A stretch of DNA of 64,000 bases from Rhodobacteraceae bacterium IMCC1335 (GCA_039640495.1 CP046864.1:434001-498000), one strand, 5' to 3'. Counted from the first letter of the stretch, positions 25,194-34,996 are shown. Notes: generated by a model from the letters alone, not told the origin. Made by a program: numbers and translations.

Positions 25194-26093
25194 ATGTTTT
25201 TGGCATTCTGGAATAGGCTGACGATCAATCAGAAACTGGCTGTCACTGCATGGCTATTTTTGTTGGTTCCGATTGTGTTTTATACGACGATCAGGTTCTA
25301 TCCGACCTTTGAGGCATTTTATGTATCGACCCTGAAATGGAACTTGCTGGGCGCCAAAAAATTCATTGGTCTTCGCAACTACGAGAAGATTTTGGGCGAT
25401 GAGGATTTCTGGCTGGTTCTGTGGAATACCGTTAAATACGCGGCTATCGGCGTTCCCATCAGTCTGGTTGTGGCGTTTTTCATTTCCTACTGGCTGAACG
25501 AAATTACCTTCGGACATGACTGGATCAGGGCGCTGTATTTCATTCCGTTTTTGACCACTTCGGTGGCAATGGCGTGGGTATGGCGATGGTTTTATCAACC
25601 GATGCCGATTGGGTATTTCAACATCATGCTGTCATGGGTGGGCATCCCGCAGCAGCCGTTTCTAAAATCGATTGAACAAGCGCTGTACGCGATTATGGCC
25701 CCGGCTGTCTGGGCTGGTCTTGGCTTTCAGATCGTGATTTTCATTGCTGGTATCCGGGCCATTCCGAAAAGTTATTTTGAGGCGGCGGAGATTGATGGGG
25801 CCAGCCGTTGGCAAATCCTGCGTGAAATAACCCTTCCATCGCTCAAGCCAACGGTGATTTTCCTGACGATTGTTTCGACGATCGGATTTTTACGGATTTT
25901 CGATCAGGTCTACACCATGAGTGCGGATGGCGCCGGCGGTCCGTTGAACGCTACCAAGCCGCTTGTGCTGATGATTTATGAATATGCATTTGATGAATTC
26001 AAGCTTGGGTATGCGTCTGCGCTGACCGTAATCCTGTTCCTAATCTTGCTGACAGTAAGCGGATTGCAACTCTGGCTTATGCGGAAAAAATGA
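25194..26093 (+). CDS. Sugar ABC transporter permease (MalF/UgpA type)
   Basis: A 299-residue inner-membrane permease with six helices. The first follows INQKLAVTAWLFLLVPIVFYT, and the EAA loop is YFEAAEIDGASRWQILREITLPSL near residue 200. The ATG at 25194 is the best available start. Its stop overlaps the next permease start (ATGA). It partners the 26090 permease and the 28448 ATPase to import the ligand of the 23741 binding protein. Confidence 0.92.
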   Translation: MFLAFWNRLTINQKLAVTAWLFLLVPIVFYTTIRFYPTFEAFYVSTLKWNLLGAKKFIGLRNYEKILGDEDFWLVLWNTVKYAAIGVPISLVVAFFISYWLNEITFGHDWIRALYFIPFLTTSVAMAWVWRWFYQPMPIGYFNIMLSWVGIPQQPFLKSIEQALYAIMAPAVWAGLGFQIVIFIAGIRAIPKSYFEAAEIDGASRWQILREITLPSLKPTVIFLTIVSTIGFLRIFDQVYTMSADGAGGPLNATKPLVLMIYEYAFDEFKLGYASALTVILFLILLTVSGLQLWLMRKK

Positions 26094-26941
26094 TGACTGA
26101 TAATACGGCTATAATCCAGCGGCTAGAACGCATGAGACCGGGACGTATCGTTCTTTGGACGCTATTGTTTCTTGGCGGAATTGTCATGATAACGCCGATT
26201 GTTTTCATGGCCTCTACCTCCTTCAAAACGGGCCAGGAAATCTATTCGCTCAGCATTATCCCGGATCAACCAAGTCTCGAAAACTATATCTACATACTGA
26301 ATGAATCGAAATTTCTGCGGTGGATGCTGAACTCGCTCTGGGTGGCCACTTTCAGTACGGTATCAGTGCTGTTTTTCGATTCGTTGGTTGGCTATACGCT
26401 TGCCAAGTTTGAATTTCGGGGGCGTCAATTCGTCTTCATTGCGATCCTCAGCACGTTGATGATTCCGACCGAAATGCTGATTATTCCGTGGTATATGATG
26501 TCCCGCACATTCGGTTGGATTGATACATATTGGGGGATAGCCTTTCCCGGTTTGATGACGGGGTTTGGCACGTTTTTGATGCGGCAATTTTTCATGAATT
26601 TGCCCGACGAGATGATTGATGCTGCGCGCATTGATGGCTGGTCCGAATTTGCTATTTGGTGGCGCATAGCCATGCCGTTAGTGGTGCCTGCGTTGTCAGC
26701 CTTGGCTATTTTTCATTTTCTGGGGAACTGGACGGCGTTCATTTGGCCGTTGATTGTCAGTAACGATCCTGATATCTACACCATCCCGGTTGGGCTTGCA
26801 TCTTTCAACGGAGAGTTTCAGCAGGATTGGGAAATCGTAATGACCGCGTCGTGTCTAGCGACAATTCCAACATTGTTGGTGTTTCTGCTTTTACAAAAAT
26901 TCATCATTCGCGGCGTCATGCTTGCCGGATTAAAAGGGTAG
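26090..26941 (+). CDS. Sugar ABC transporter permease (MalG/UgpE type)
   Basis: A 283-residue six-helix permease. It begins its first helix at IVLWTLLFLGGIVMITPIVFMASTSFK and has the EAA loop MIDAARIDGWSEFAIWWRIAMPLVVPA near residue 180. The second permease of a heterodimeric importer. It overlaps the preceding gene by 4 bases and lies 4 bases before the lyase gene, so all are co-transcribed. Confidence 0.92.
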   Translation: MMTDNTAIIQRLERMRPGRIVLWTLLFLGGIVMITPIVFMASTSFKTGQEIYSLSIIPDQPSLENYIYILNESKFLRWMLNSLWVATFSTVSVLFFDSLVGYTLAKFEFRGRQFVFIAILSTLMIPTEMLIIPWYMMSRTFGWIDTYWGIAFPGLMTGFGTFLMRQFFMNLPDEMIDAARIDGWSEFAIWWRIAMPLVVPALSALAIFHFLGNWTAFIWPLIVSNDPDIYTIPVGLASFNGEFQQDWEIVMTASCLATIPTLLVFLLLQKFIIRGVMLAGLKG

Positions 26942-26945
26942 CCGT

Positions 26946-28445
26946 ATGGATCAGAACTTTGATAAGTTTCCTGCCGAGGTTTACGCGCGGTCCGTGCTTG
27001 CGCCGGACCTTGACATCTATCGCACATTTTTCTCGGATGCGTTGCATGATATCAACGTTGCGCACGGAATTATGCTTGCGAAACAGGGGCTATTATCTGC
27101 CAGTGAATGCGCTGACATTCTGGCCGCTCTGGATGAAATTCACCGCACTAAGCCGTGGGCAAATGTACCGTTTGATGGCAGCTTTGAAGATCTGTTTTTC
27201 CTCGTAGAGCAGGAATTAGGCACGATTGTTGGCGCCGAGGTTGCGGGTAAATTACATACCGGCAGGTCGCGCAATGACATTGAACACACGATGTTTCGGA
27301 TGGAGCTTCGTCTGCGGCTATTGAATATGCTGGATGAATTTTCCGCGCTGGCAGAAAAGCTGATCCGCCGGGCTGAAAAAGGTAAGGACGAGGTGGTCCT
27401 GCTATACACGCACGGACAGCCGGCCCAGCCATCGGTTCTTGGGCATTATCTGGGTGCGGCGATTGAATTTGTTTTGCGCGACATGCGGCGTATCCTCAGC
27501 GCGCTGGGCGATATAGATTTGTGTCCGATGGGGGCTGCCGCCATTACAACGTCTGGATTTCCGTTGGATAGGGCCGAGATTGCTCGGCTGCTGGGCTTTT
27601 CCGATATTGTTGAAAATTCCTATGGGGCCATTGCCGGTGTCGACCATATCACCAGTTGCTACAGTTCGATCAGGCTGGGCTGTCTGCATCTTGGGCGCCT
27701 TGTGCAGGATTTGGTGACATGGACCGGTTTTGAGGTTCGCCAGATTGATGTTCCTGATGGATTTGTGCAGATATCGTCGATCATGCCGCAAAAGCGTAAT
27801 CCGGTGCCGCTGGAGCATCTGCGTTTAAAGCTGTCGCTGGCGGCGGGCGGTGCGGAACAGATTGTGCAGACGATGCATAACACACCTTTTGCCGACATGA
27901 ATGATTCCGAGCGCGAAACACAGGCTGCCGGTTTTGCCGTATTTGACAGGCTATCGCACGCGCTGCCTTTGCTTGGCGACTTCATCACTGCGATGGAGAT
28001 CAACAGGGAGTCCGTCCAACGCCGGATCCAGCTTTCGATGGCAACGATTACCGAACTGGCCGACACGCTGGTCCGCGAAGAGGGCATCAGTTTTCGGGCG
28101 GCGCACGGGGTTGCGCACGCGCTATCAAAAAGCTCACTTGCCCAAGGGGTTCCCCTAGATCAGGTTGATTATCAGGATTTTGCAAATGCGTTTGAAACGG
28201 CGATTGGCAAACTTCCTACACTATCAAAAGACAAGCTGAAACAGGCGACAAGCGCTGCCTATTTTATTGAGATTCGTGATTTGCCCGGCGGACCGGGGGC
28301 AAAACCAATGGCTGCTTCTCTGGCTGGATACAGCGTGACATTGCAGACCTTGCAGAATGAGATCGAACGCCTTCGCTTGCAGATAGACAGGGCGAATGTT
28401 GATCGCACTGAACAGGCGCGCAAGCTGGCGGGCGGGAAGGAATAA
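26946..28445 (+). CDS. Argininosuccinate lyase-like enzyme (fumarase/ASL superfamily)
   Basis: A 499-residue ASL-superfamily protein. It has HTGRSRNDIEHTMF near residue 97 (TGRSRND box), LYTHGQPAQPSVLGHYL near 153 with the catalytic Thr-His, and the signature SSIMPQKRNPVPLEHLR near 277 with the flexible-loop serine. It is about 40 residues longer than housekeeping ArgH and ends in a heptad-rich helix (LQNEIERLRLQIDRANVDR). Lying inside an ABC importer operon beside PIG-L, it probably cleaves a C-N bond of the imported compound, releasing fumarate or a similar enoate, rather than making arginine. An arginine role cannot be excluded from sequence alone. Confidence 0.82.
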   Translation: MDQNFDKFPAEVYARSVLAPDLDIYRTFFSDALHDINVAHGIMLAKQGLLSASECADILAALDEIHRTKPWANVPFDGSFEDLFFLVEQELGTIVGAEVAGKLHTGRSRNDIEHTMFRMELRLRLLNMLDEFSALAEKLIRRAEKGKDEVVLLYTHGQPAQPSVLGHYLGAAIEFVLRDMRRILSALGDIDLCPMGAAAITTSGFPLDRAEIARLLGFSDIVENSYGAIAGVDHITSCYSSIRLGCLHLGRLVQDLVTWTGFEVRQIDVPDGFVQISSIMPQKRNPVPLEHLRLKLSLAAGGAEQIVQTMHNTPFADMNDSERETQAAGFAVFDRLSHALPLLGDFITAMEINRESVQRRIQLSMATITELADTLVREEGISFRAAHGVAHALSKSSLAQGVPLDQVDYQDFANAFETAIGKLPTLSKDKLKQATSAAYFIEIRDLPGGPGAKPMAASLAGYSVTLQTLQNEIERLRLQIDRANVDRTEQARKLAGGKE

Positions 28446-28447
28446 TC

Positions 28448-29536
28448 ATGGCCGAGGTAAAAATTACCAAGCTGACCAAAAAGTTTGGAAATACAGTTGT
28501 GGTGCAGGATTTTGATCTGACCATCAAGAACAGTGAATTTGTGGTTTTCGTTGGGCCGTCAGGATGCGGTAAATCTACCACATTGCGTATGGTCGCGGGG
28601 CTGGAGGAAATCACCTCCGGCGATATCGTAATCGATGGCAAGCTGGTCAATAACGTCCACCCCAAAAGCCGTGATATTGCGATGGTGTTCCAGAGTTACG
28701 CGCTGTATCCTCATATGAACGTCTTTGATAATATCTCGTTTGGGTTGCGGGCTCAAAAGCTTGGCAAGCCGGAGATCGAGAAACGCACCAATGAGGCGGC
28801 GGCTATTCTGGGCCTTGAGGAGTTGCTGGCGCGGCGGCCGGGCGAGCTGTCGGGCGGGCAAAAACAGCGCGTTGCCATGGGCCGCGCCATCGTGCGCAAG
28901 CCAAAAGTGTTTTTGTTTGACGAGCCGTTATCGAACCTTGATGCCAAGTTGCGCCACAAAATGCGCGCCGAAATGAAGCTGCTGCATCAACAGGTGCAAA
29001 CGACCACGATTTATGTGACGCATGATCAGGTTGAGGCAATGACGCTGGCCGACAGGATTGTGATTATGTGTAACGGGCGGATTGAGCAGGTCGGCACGCC
29101 GGATGAAGTTTATAAAACCCCAAAAACTCAATTTGTGGCTGGGTTTATTGGCTCGCCAGCGATGAATTTTGTGACCGGCATAGTCGAGGCTGCTGGACGC
29201 GGGACGGCGCTGAAAACGGATGATGGGTCTGTTATTGCGATGCCGAAATGTCTGGCCAAGGTGGGCAAGCGTGTGACGGTCGGTTTCCGGCCTGAACATA
29301 TGCAACTGGCCAGCACTACAACCAAGCCGAAATCGGCTATTTCAGTGTCCGTCACCCCTTCGGTAATCGAACCAATGGGGCATGAAACGATCGTTACTTG
29401 CAATGCACCTTTTGGCGAGATAACCAGTAGAATTACCGAAGAAGTAAAGCTGCGCGTGGGCCGGGAATTGCAGTTTCATGTGGCGTCCGACAAGCTGCAT
29501 TTCTTTGACGATAAAACTGGTAAACGTATGGAATAA
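28448..29536 (+). CDS. Sugar ABC transporter ATP-binding protein (UgpC/MsmK type)
   Basis: A 362-residue import ATPase with GPSGCGKST Walker A at residues 37-45, Q-loop VFQSYALYPHMNVFDN, signature LSGGQKQRVAMGRA, Walker B VFLFDEPLSNLD and VTHDQVEAMT. The C-terminal TOBE/OB domain (VGFRPEHMQLA) is typical of UgpC/MsmK. It is the last gene of the unit, two bases after the lyase. All motifs are intact. Confidence 0.93.
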   Translation: MAEVKITKLTKKFGNTVVVQDFDLTIKNSEFVVFVGPSGCGKSTTLRMVAGLEEITSGDIVIDGKLVNNVHPKSRDIAMVFQSYALYPHMNVFDNISFGLRAQKLGKPEIEKRTNEAAAILGLEELLARRPGELSGGQKQRVAMGRAIVRKPKVFLFDEPLSNLDAKLRHKMRAEMKLLHQQVQTTTIYVTHDQVEAMTLADRIVIMCNGRIEQVGTPDEVYKTPKTQFVAGFIGSPAMNFVTGIVEAAGRGTALKTDDGSVIAMPKCLAKVGKRVTVGFRPEHMQLASTTTKPKSAISVSVTPSVIEPMGHETIVTCNAPFGEITSRITEEVKLRVGRELQFHVASDKLHFFDDKTGKRME

Positions 29537-31011
29537 AATGGGAAATATCATATGACGGCAAATACCGTATAATCATATGTATAATTAGGGCTAGTAGCCG
29601 CCGCCCTGACAGCTGGATAGCCACAGGCTGGCAACTGAAATGGCTGGAATAATCAGCCATAATTTACCAAGCCGCAATTTTATACCTCTCTCAGGTTGCG
29701 CGGTAAATTTCCGGCCGGATGCCTGATTATTTGTCTGATTAGGGAAAAGGCTGGGTTTTTGGGCATCATCCACAGCAAAGATATCGACCACGCCGATTGT
29801 ATCTATCTAGTCATTTAGGGACATTGCTTCGGTCATATCCCGAGAAGCAAATACTTTGACGTCCATGATGTGATGCCTCGCTTTCTTCACCATTACAGAC
29901 AGAATGTCGCACCCATTATGGTTGAGCCAGAATTTATTTTTGCAAAAGACTTTTCCCAGAGAAAGTGGCTAGAGACTAAAGTCGACATCTTCAAAGGTCG
30001 ATGAGATTGGACTCTTCGAACTTGCAGACAAAGGACGGCATTGAGGTTTATGATCATACTTTGCTCACCCTAGCAGAAGCTAATACAGTATTTTTGGAGA
30101 GAGGGTATTATAAATCTGCCAAAAATATTCCTAGAGCGGCCGTGAACTAGTTCAGGAATATGTTCAGCATGACCTTGAAATAGGCAAACATTTTATCACC
30201 CGTCCCTCTTTGGGAACTCTCCTAAAACAACATTCTTGATATATTTCTCTGCACAGCTAGTTATTTTCGACGCTTGACCACACTTTCTAAATTTCTGGTT
30301 GGCAAATCTTCTGCTCTTAGCTCCTCGATAGTTTCACTATCCACAACTTCATTTACTCTAATACCTGCTATATCGGTTAACCCACTGTCTTGCGCAGTTG
30401 GGTTCTGCTGCTTTGCATCCAAAACAAGCAAATGCTCGTGTGGCGTTCTTTACACAGGCTTCGTAGCCATAGGATATCTAGCCAAACTCTGCGTTCTCTT
30501 GCGCGCCACTTTTTGAACTTGACGCTCCAACACACGCCGAATCTGCCTCCTTGAAACAGGCAGTTTGTTCTCCAATGGTACGGACACTGTTAGCGTGTTT
30601 TGTTCTTGTGAAACACTGTGTTTAACCGACACACGTCTGATGGGTGGTTCAGCAAACAATTCAGCAGGTTCAGTCCACCAAGCTCAAAAATCTCTTTTGT
30701 GAACATTACCGAAGTCAGCGCAGAGTTCAGCATACTTGCCATTTCCCAAACTTTCACAGGTTTTTCTGAAGCCATCATGGTGGCGCAGGGGCACTGTCAG
30801 AGAAAACTACTTGAGATCGGATGAGCGACTTTATAGCGTTTTCTAATGATAAAACATTCTCCATTTCTCTACTTTAAAACCAGCCCTAAAGTCATCCGAC
30901 TTGCAGTCTCAGCAACGCCGAGCGCGGCCGTTAGTTCGTTAAGGAGAATCAATTTGTTCGCCCAATGTGTCGCGCGAGCAATCGCTATACCTTGATGTTG
31001 ACCACCAGACA
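29537..31011. other. Degenerate region, mostly unrecognised frames
   Basis: A 1.5-kb zone without an intact recognised gene. A GTG-started 66-codon frame on the minus strand (29591-29791) ends in a single hydrophobic helix (LWLIIPAISVASLWLSS). A protein-like plus-strand stretch at about 29815-30004 (PRSKYFDVHDVMPRF) is followed by an overlapping 49-codon frame at 30001-30150. Minus-strand frames at 30261-30778 (KLPVSRRQIRRVLERQV and GLTDIAGIRVNEVVDSE) are broken by stops. I do not recognise any of them; they look like decayed genes. Confidence 0.35.
30790..30907 (+). mobile_element. IS6-family left-end remnant
   Basis: It begins GGCACTGTCAGAG and runs through the transposase N-terminus (PFLYFKTSPKVIRLA). 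It breaks off at GCAGT, where sugar-ATPase sequence begins on the other strand. It is clearly homologous to 14719-14900 but more diverged. Confidence 0.7.
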
Positions 31012-31012
31012 T
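30908..31012 (-). pseudogene. Sugar ABC ATPase (FrcA/RbsA-like) fragment
   Basis: An ATG that overlaps the ROK stop (TAATG) starts a 35-codon frame, MSGGQHQGIAIARATHWANK then LILLNELTAALGVAETAS. It is the signature-motif to Walker-B segment of a monosaccharide ABC ATPase. The Walker B DEP is changed to NEL. It is cut by the IS6 remnant downstream and lacks everything N-terminal, so it is a leftover of a deleted sugar operon. Confidence 0.7.
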
Positions 31013-31961
31013 TACGCGGCGCCTTCCCAATCAGGTGCGCGGAGTTCAGGAAGTGAAATATCAACACCAGCCAAGCCGTCAGCAAAGAGCGTATGATGCA
31101 AATGAGACAGCCCAAGAGCCGCGCCACCAATCAAGGCGGCATGTTTACCAAGTTTACTTGTTTCGATGCGTAGAGGGCGCGGAAAACATAATGCTAGGGC
31201 CGTTTGTATTTCCATAAGCAGCTCTGATCGATGCCCAATTGAACCGCCAAGCACAACGATATCTGGGTCCGTAATGGCAGCAAGCGTGGCAATGCCACGC
31301 GCAACAAGCCGCGCAGTATCGCGCAACACTTGTTTCGCATTTTCATCACCTTCATTCGCCTTGTTGAAGATTTCTGGAACGCCCAGACTTTTGCCAGACA
31401 AGGCCATATATCGTGTTTTTAGTGCAATTGATCCCGCTTCGCGCTCGAACGCGCCAACCCGAAGTGACTCAGGATCAAACGGGTCCGCGCCAAACGCCAC
31501 GTAGCCCAATTCGCCGGCAGCTCCAGCAGCACCCCTAATTAATTGGCCATTCAGAATTAGACCAGCACCGATCCCAGTTCCCATTGCGATAAAGGCTAGA
31601 TTATCGCAATCAATCCCGGATCCAGCCCACTGTTCGCCAAGGGCTGCGAGATTTACATCATTTTCAAGAACAACATCACAGCCAAGCTCAACGCTTACAC
31701 TGGAGTGGAAATCAATCGTGTCGATGCCCGGAATATTAGGTGCCATTTGCACCGATCCATCGGCGGGGTCGTGTACACCCGGCACACCGATTACAGCAAA
31801 GCGCACACTATCTTTTACAACACCAGCTTTCCGTGCCGCAGCCGCACAAAGGCGTCCTATCTGCGTAATGATGCTTGCTCCACCGAAGGAGTTTGTCGGC
31901 TCAACACTTTCCGCAACGACACGGCAATTGAGATCAACAAGGTTTTAACAAAAAAATTCAT
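31012..31961 (-). pseudogene. ROK-family protein, truncated or frameshifted at the N-terminus
   Basis: The body (residues from LVDLNCRVVAESVEP through GVPGVHDPADGS, LENDVNLAALGEQWAG, MGTGIGAGLILNG, GAAGELGYVAFG) is a ROK domain of the regulator type without the zinc cysteines. A good ribosome site (GGGAGAAGG) and ATG sit at 31961. That frame leaves the ROK frame after about 7 codons, however, and the ROK frame has a TAA at 31947-31945. The helix-turn-helix and the first ROK strands are missing. An internal deletion plus frameshift best explains this. A shortened product from the GTG at 31806 is conceivable but would lack DNA binding. Confidence 0.7.
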
Positions 31962-32024
31962 TTCCTTCTCCCAAATTGTAAATAAGTTGTAGTCTTCTAA
32001 TCATGCTCGATTTGTAAGGCTTTT

Positions 32025-33137
32025 TTATACCATGCCTCTTTCTCGTGCTGCCTCCATAAGTTTGTCCTTTAATCCAACGAAATTCTTACCACGATCACCC
32101 TTAAAGGCTTCGTCGATTATATCTTGAAAACTTGAAGGAGATATTTGGTGATCTGCAAATCGATGTCCTACTCCCACATCCTTCAAGAAAGTAGTGAGGT
32201 CATCAGTACCTTTGGCTAAATCTTCGCCAAAAATCTGCTTAAGGCTATTTTCACGAAATCCACCGATGCCAATTACAGATTGCAAAACAGAGGGTAATGT
32301 AAATGAGCACGCGATCCCATGTTGTATTCCCCAACCAAGTGTTAAGGGGTAAGACATGTTATGGGCTATAGCCGTTTTTGTATTAGAAAATGCTAAACCC
32401 GCATTTAAAGAAGCTTCCGCAATATTCGTACGTAACTCCAAATCGTCTAGGTTGTCCAAAAGCGTTGGTAAATCACGCAATATGCTTTTTGCTGCTTCAA
32501 CTGCAAATCTTGCCGAAACAGGATTGGCATTAATGTTCCAGATGCTTTCTAATGAATGCGATAAAGCATCAAGTGCTGTTACAAGAGTAAGATCGCGAGG
32601 CTTTTTCAGTGTTAATGTCGGATCGATCAGCGCTTTTTCCGGATAAAGCTCTTTATCTGCCAAAGAAAACTTCTGCTGAGTTTCACTGCTCCACAACGTG
32701 GCCCAACAAGTCACTTCACTACCAGTACCAGCAGTTGTTGGAACTGCAATAAGAGGGATGGTGTTCAGCGTACCATCACAATCATTCATTTGGAGTATGT
32801 TAAGGACTTTATTAAAATCGCCATCGGACGCCGCGAATACTTTTGCAGAATCAATCACCGAGCCTCCTCCAAGCGCAACAATCACCTCTGGTTTTTTTGC
32901 CAGTTTCTTAAATCGCTTTGATTGTTCGGTAAGAAGACTTGTATCTGGATTGGGGGCAACATCCTTTATTGTCAAAAGGGCATCGCCTGCTTTCGCGCTG
33001 ATTTCAGCTGCAATGTCAGCAAAGAACTTGTCTGGATAGGTTATTAAGGCATAACTGCGACCGGCGATTAATTCTGGCAGCAAGGCAAACGCTCCATTAC
33101 CAAATATCATTTCTACCGGGTTTTGATAAGTCCACAT
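32025..33137 (-). CDS. Iron-containing alcohol dehydrogenase (phosphonoacetaldehyde reductase-like)
   Basis: A 370-residue group III alcohol dehydrogenase. NAD(P)-binding GGGSVIDSAKV lies near residue 92 and PTTAGTGSEVT near 135. The metal-binding Asp and His lie in TALDALSHSLESIW near 190, and the later histidines in AIAHNMSYPLTLGWGIQHGIACSF near 260. It is very similar in layout to the 45072 gene in this window. Both begin with the W/SYxNPVxxxFG signature seen in phosphonoacetaldehyde and related reductases. It is divergent from a LysR gene 109 bases away, which probably controls it. The exact aldehyde is unknown. Confidence 0.85.
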   Translation of the reverse strand: MWTYQNPVEMIFGNGAFALLPELIAGRSYALITYPDKFFADIAAEISAKAGDALLTIKDVAPNPDTSLLTEQSKRFKKLAKKPEVIVALGGGSVIDSAKVFAASDGDFNKVLNILQMNDCDGTLNTIPLIAVPTTAGTGSEVTCWATLWSSETQQKFSLADKELYPEKALIDPTLTLKKPRDLTLVTALDALSHSLESIWNINANPVSARFAVEAAKSILRDLPTLLDNLDDLELRTNIAEASLNAGLAFSNTKTAIAHNMSYPLTLGWGIQHGIACSFTLPSVLQSVIGIGGFRENSLKQIFGEDLAKGTDDLTTFLKDVGVGHRFADHQISPSSFQDIIDEAFKGDRGKNFVGLKDKLMEAARERGMV

Positions 33138-33246
33138 AATAATCTTCCTTGGTCAATCCGATAGTAGGATCGAATTAAGAAGACTATTGCTTAAGCTAAT
33201 CTATATTTCAAATTGATTAATTTAATAATTTATATATAAAAAATCT

Positions 33247-34107
33247 ATGCTTTACACTGAGTTGCGATCATTTCATGCTGTAGCACTAAACGGGGGTTTT
33301 TCATCTGCCGCTAGAGCTTTAAACATCAGCCAGCCAACACTTTCTATGCAAGTAAAGGCCTTGGAGAGTTTCTATGAAGTGGAACTATTCTGGCGCGTTG
33401 GGCGGCAAAGCCGATTAACGCCTGCAGGCCAGAATCTATTCAAAAAAACGTTGCAGCTAATACAAAATGAGTCAGAAGCAAAAGATTTATTAAATTCATT
33501 CAAGGGTTTGGAATCTGGCTCTTTGAGGATTGCAGCAGTTGGGCCTTTTCATGCCACGGATATGGTTGCTGCTTTTAAAGCTCAACACCCATCCATTGAT
33601 TTGAGTATTCAATTAGGAAACTCTCAACGCAGTTTTGAACGTTTAATTGATTATGAATCTGACGTGGGAATAATAGCAGAAGTGAAGGCAGATTCTAATG
33701 TCATAACAATACCATATAGCTCTCACGATGTCGTGGCTTTTGTAAATTCCGACCACTGTTTTTTTGAGAAAGATAGCATTTCAATCAGGGAACTAGAAAA
33801 TCAAAAAGTTATACAACGAGAACTCGGGTCAACCACTCGGAATGCGATTGAACATGCTTTGTTAGAACACCAAATTTCAATGCATGCGGTGCTTGAAATT
33901 GGTAGTAGAGAGGGGATTTGGAAAGCAGTAGAACAAGGTATTGGAATTGGGTTTGTTGCCGATTTTGAATTTATTCCCCATTCGAATCTACGTGCAATAC
34001 CTATTCATGACGTAAAAATTTGCACTCAATATTTTTTGGCGTATTTAAAAGAACGAAAAGACTCCAAGTTAATAAATGCATTTTGTGACATTGCACTGTC
34101 AAAATAA
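33247..34107 (+). CDS. LysR-family transcriptional regulator
   Basis: A 286-residue LTTR. The N-terminal helix-turn-helix is LRSFHAVALNGGFSSAARALNISQPTLSMQVKALE (residues 6-40). The effector domain starts near 90 (GSLRIAAVGPFHATDMVAAFKAQHP). It is divergent from the iron alcohol dehydrogenase; the AT-rich 109-base gap holds inverted AAATT/AATTT elements that may include its box. The gene is AT-rich but intact. It is likely an activator responding to the dehydrogenase substrate. Confidence 0.88.
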   Translation: MLYTELRSFHAVALNGGFSSAARALNISQPTLSMQVKALESFYEVELFWRVGRQSRLTPAGQNLFKKTLQLIQNESEAKDLLNSFKGLESGSLRIAAVGPFHATDMVAAFKAQHPSIDLSIQLGNSQRSFERLIDYESDVGIIAEVKADSNVITIPYSSHDVVAFVNSDHCFFEKDSISIRELENQKVIQRELGSTTRNAIEHALLEHQISMHAVLEIGSREGIWKAVEQGIGIGFVADFEFIPHSNLRAIPIHDVKICTQYFLAYLKERKDSKLINAFCDIALSK

Positions 34108-34153
34108 ACCACCTTGTTGAGGCGATCCTAGGTAACTAGCTATTTGGCTAGGC

Positions 34154-34432
34154 ATGCGAATTTCGTTCCGCTATTTCAAAACCAGCCCTGAGATCATCCA
34201 GCTTTCGGTGGTGTTTTATGTGAGATTTCCACTCTCTTTGAGAAATGTGGAGGACCTGCCTCATGAGCGTGGAGTAGATGTAAGCTATGAATCTGTCCGC
34301 TACTGGTGGCACAGGTTTGGCTCTCAATTTGCAAGCGAAATTAAAAAGCGAAGAGCAGGGGGCATGCGTAGACGTCAAATGAATAATCATGCTTGGGCTC
34401 GTTATTCTGACAGCACCTCAGCAACGATTTAG
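34154..34432 (+). pseudogene. IS6-family internally deleted derivative
   Basis: The frame starts with the IS6 transposase N-terminus (FRYFKTSPEIIQLSVVFYVRF, LSLRNVEDLPHER, YESVRYWWHRFG). After about 75 residues it runs straight into the opposite terminal sequence TTATTCTGACAGCACC (34401-34417). The whole DDE core is deleted, leaving a miniature-like element. It separates the LysR gene from the bactofilin gene. Confidence 0.7.
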
Positions 34433-34625
34433 ATCGCAAATTTACGACGGCTAAGTCTTCTGGCTGAGTTATAAACACCTGTCATGGCCTGCTAGAAGTC
34501 CGGCGAGCGGCTATGCAGCTAGTTATTATATTTGTCAGGGTAGTAGTTGAGGAGATGGCTGGGCAATTGAATTTTTGGCTCATTTTTTGCTCACCAAGAA
34601 GATAAAGCAATAAAGGATCGAAAAA

Positions 34626-34949
34626 ATGTCAGACTCCCTAATAAGCGCAGATTTAACTATTGAAGGTGACATTAAAAGTGATGGAAACTTGACTGTCGAT
34701 GGAAGAGTAGTCGGGAATGTCAGCTGCATAAATGTGACCATAAATTCGGGTGGTTTTATTCAAGGAAACATACAAGCGCATCATCTTGTCAGCCTTGGAA
34801 GTATTTCAGGAGAGATTCACGCCAAAAGTGTTGATCTGAAAGAAGGCTCGACAACTAAGACTAATTTGGAAAGCGCCAATCTGCAAGTCAGCTCTGGGGC
34901 CGTGCTCCAAGGGAAGGTAAATATCAGCGGAGCATCGACTCAACCCTGA
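34626..34949 (+). CDS. Bactofilin (polymer-forming cytoskeletal protein)
   Basis: A 107-residue protein dominated by the bactofilin beta-helix: ISADLTIEGDIKSDGNLTVDGRVVGNV, then INSGGFIQGNIQAHHLVSLGSISGEIHAKSVDL with regular hydrophobic/glycine repeats. Short flexible ends flank the core, as in membrane-less bactofilins. AAAGG lies 9 bases before the ATG, and a factor-independent terminator follows at 34967. It stands alone in a debris zone, so its role (cell-shape scaffold or cargo) is open. It is intact. Confidence 0.9.
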   Translation: MSDSLISADLTIEGDIKSDGNLTVDGRVVGNVSCINVTINSGGFIQGNIQAHHLVSLGSISGEIHAKSVDLKEGSTTKTNLESANLQVSSGAVLQGKVNISGASTQP

Positions 34950-34966
34950 AGGGCATAAAAAATATA

Positions 34967-34996
34967 CCTCAAATGAAAGATTTTTGAGGCTTTTTC
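34967..34996 (+). terminator. Factor-independent terminator after bactofilin
   Basis: CCTCAAA pairs with TTTGAGG across a 9-base loop, followed by CTTTTTC. It lies 18 bases after the bactofilin stop. Confidence 0.65.

Noticed and set aside
26946..28445. Housekeeping argH
   Set aside because: It lies within an importer operon beside a PIG-L gene, is longer than usual and carries a C-terminal coiled extension; a catabolic lyase is more likely, though not proven.
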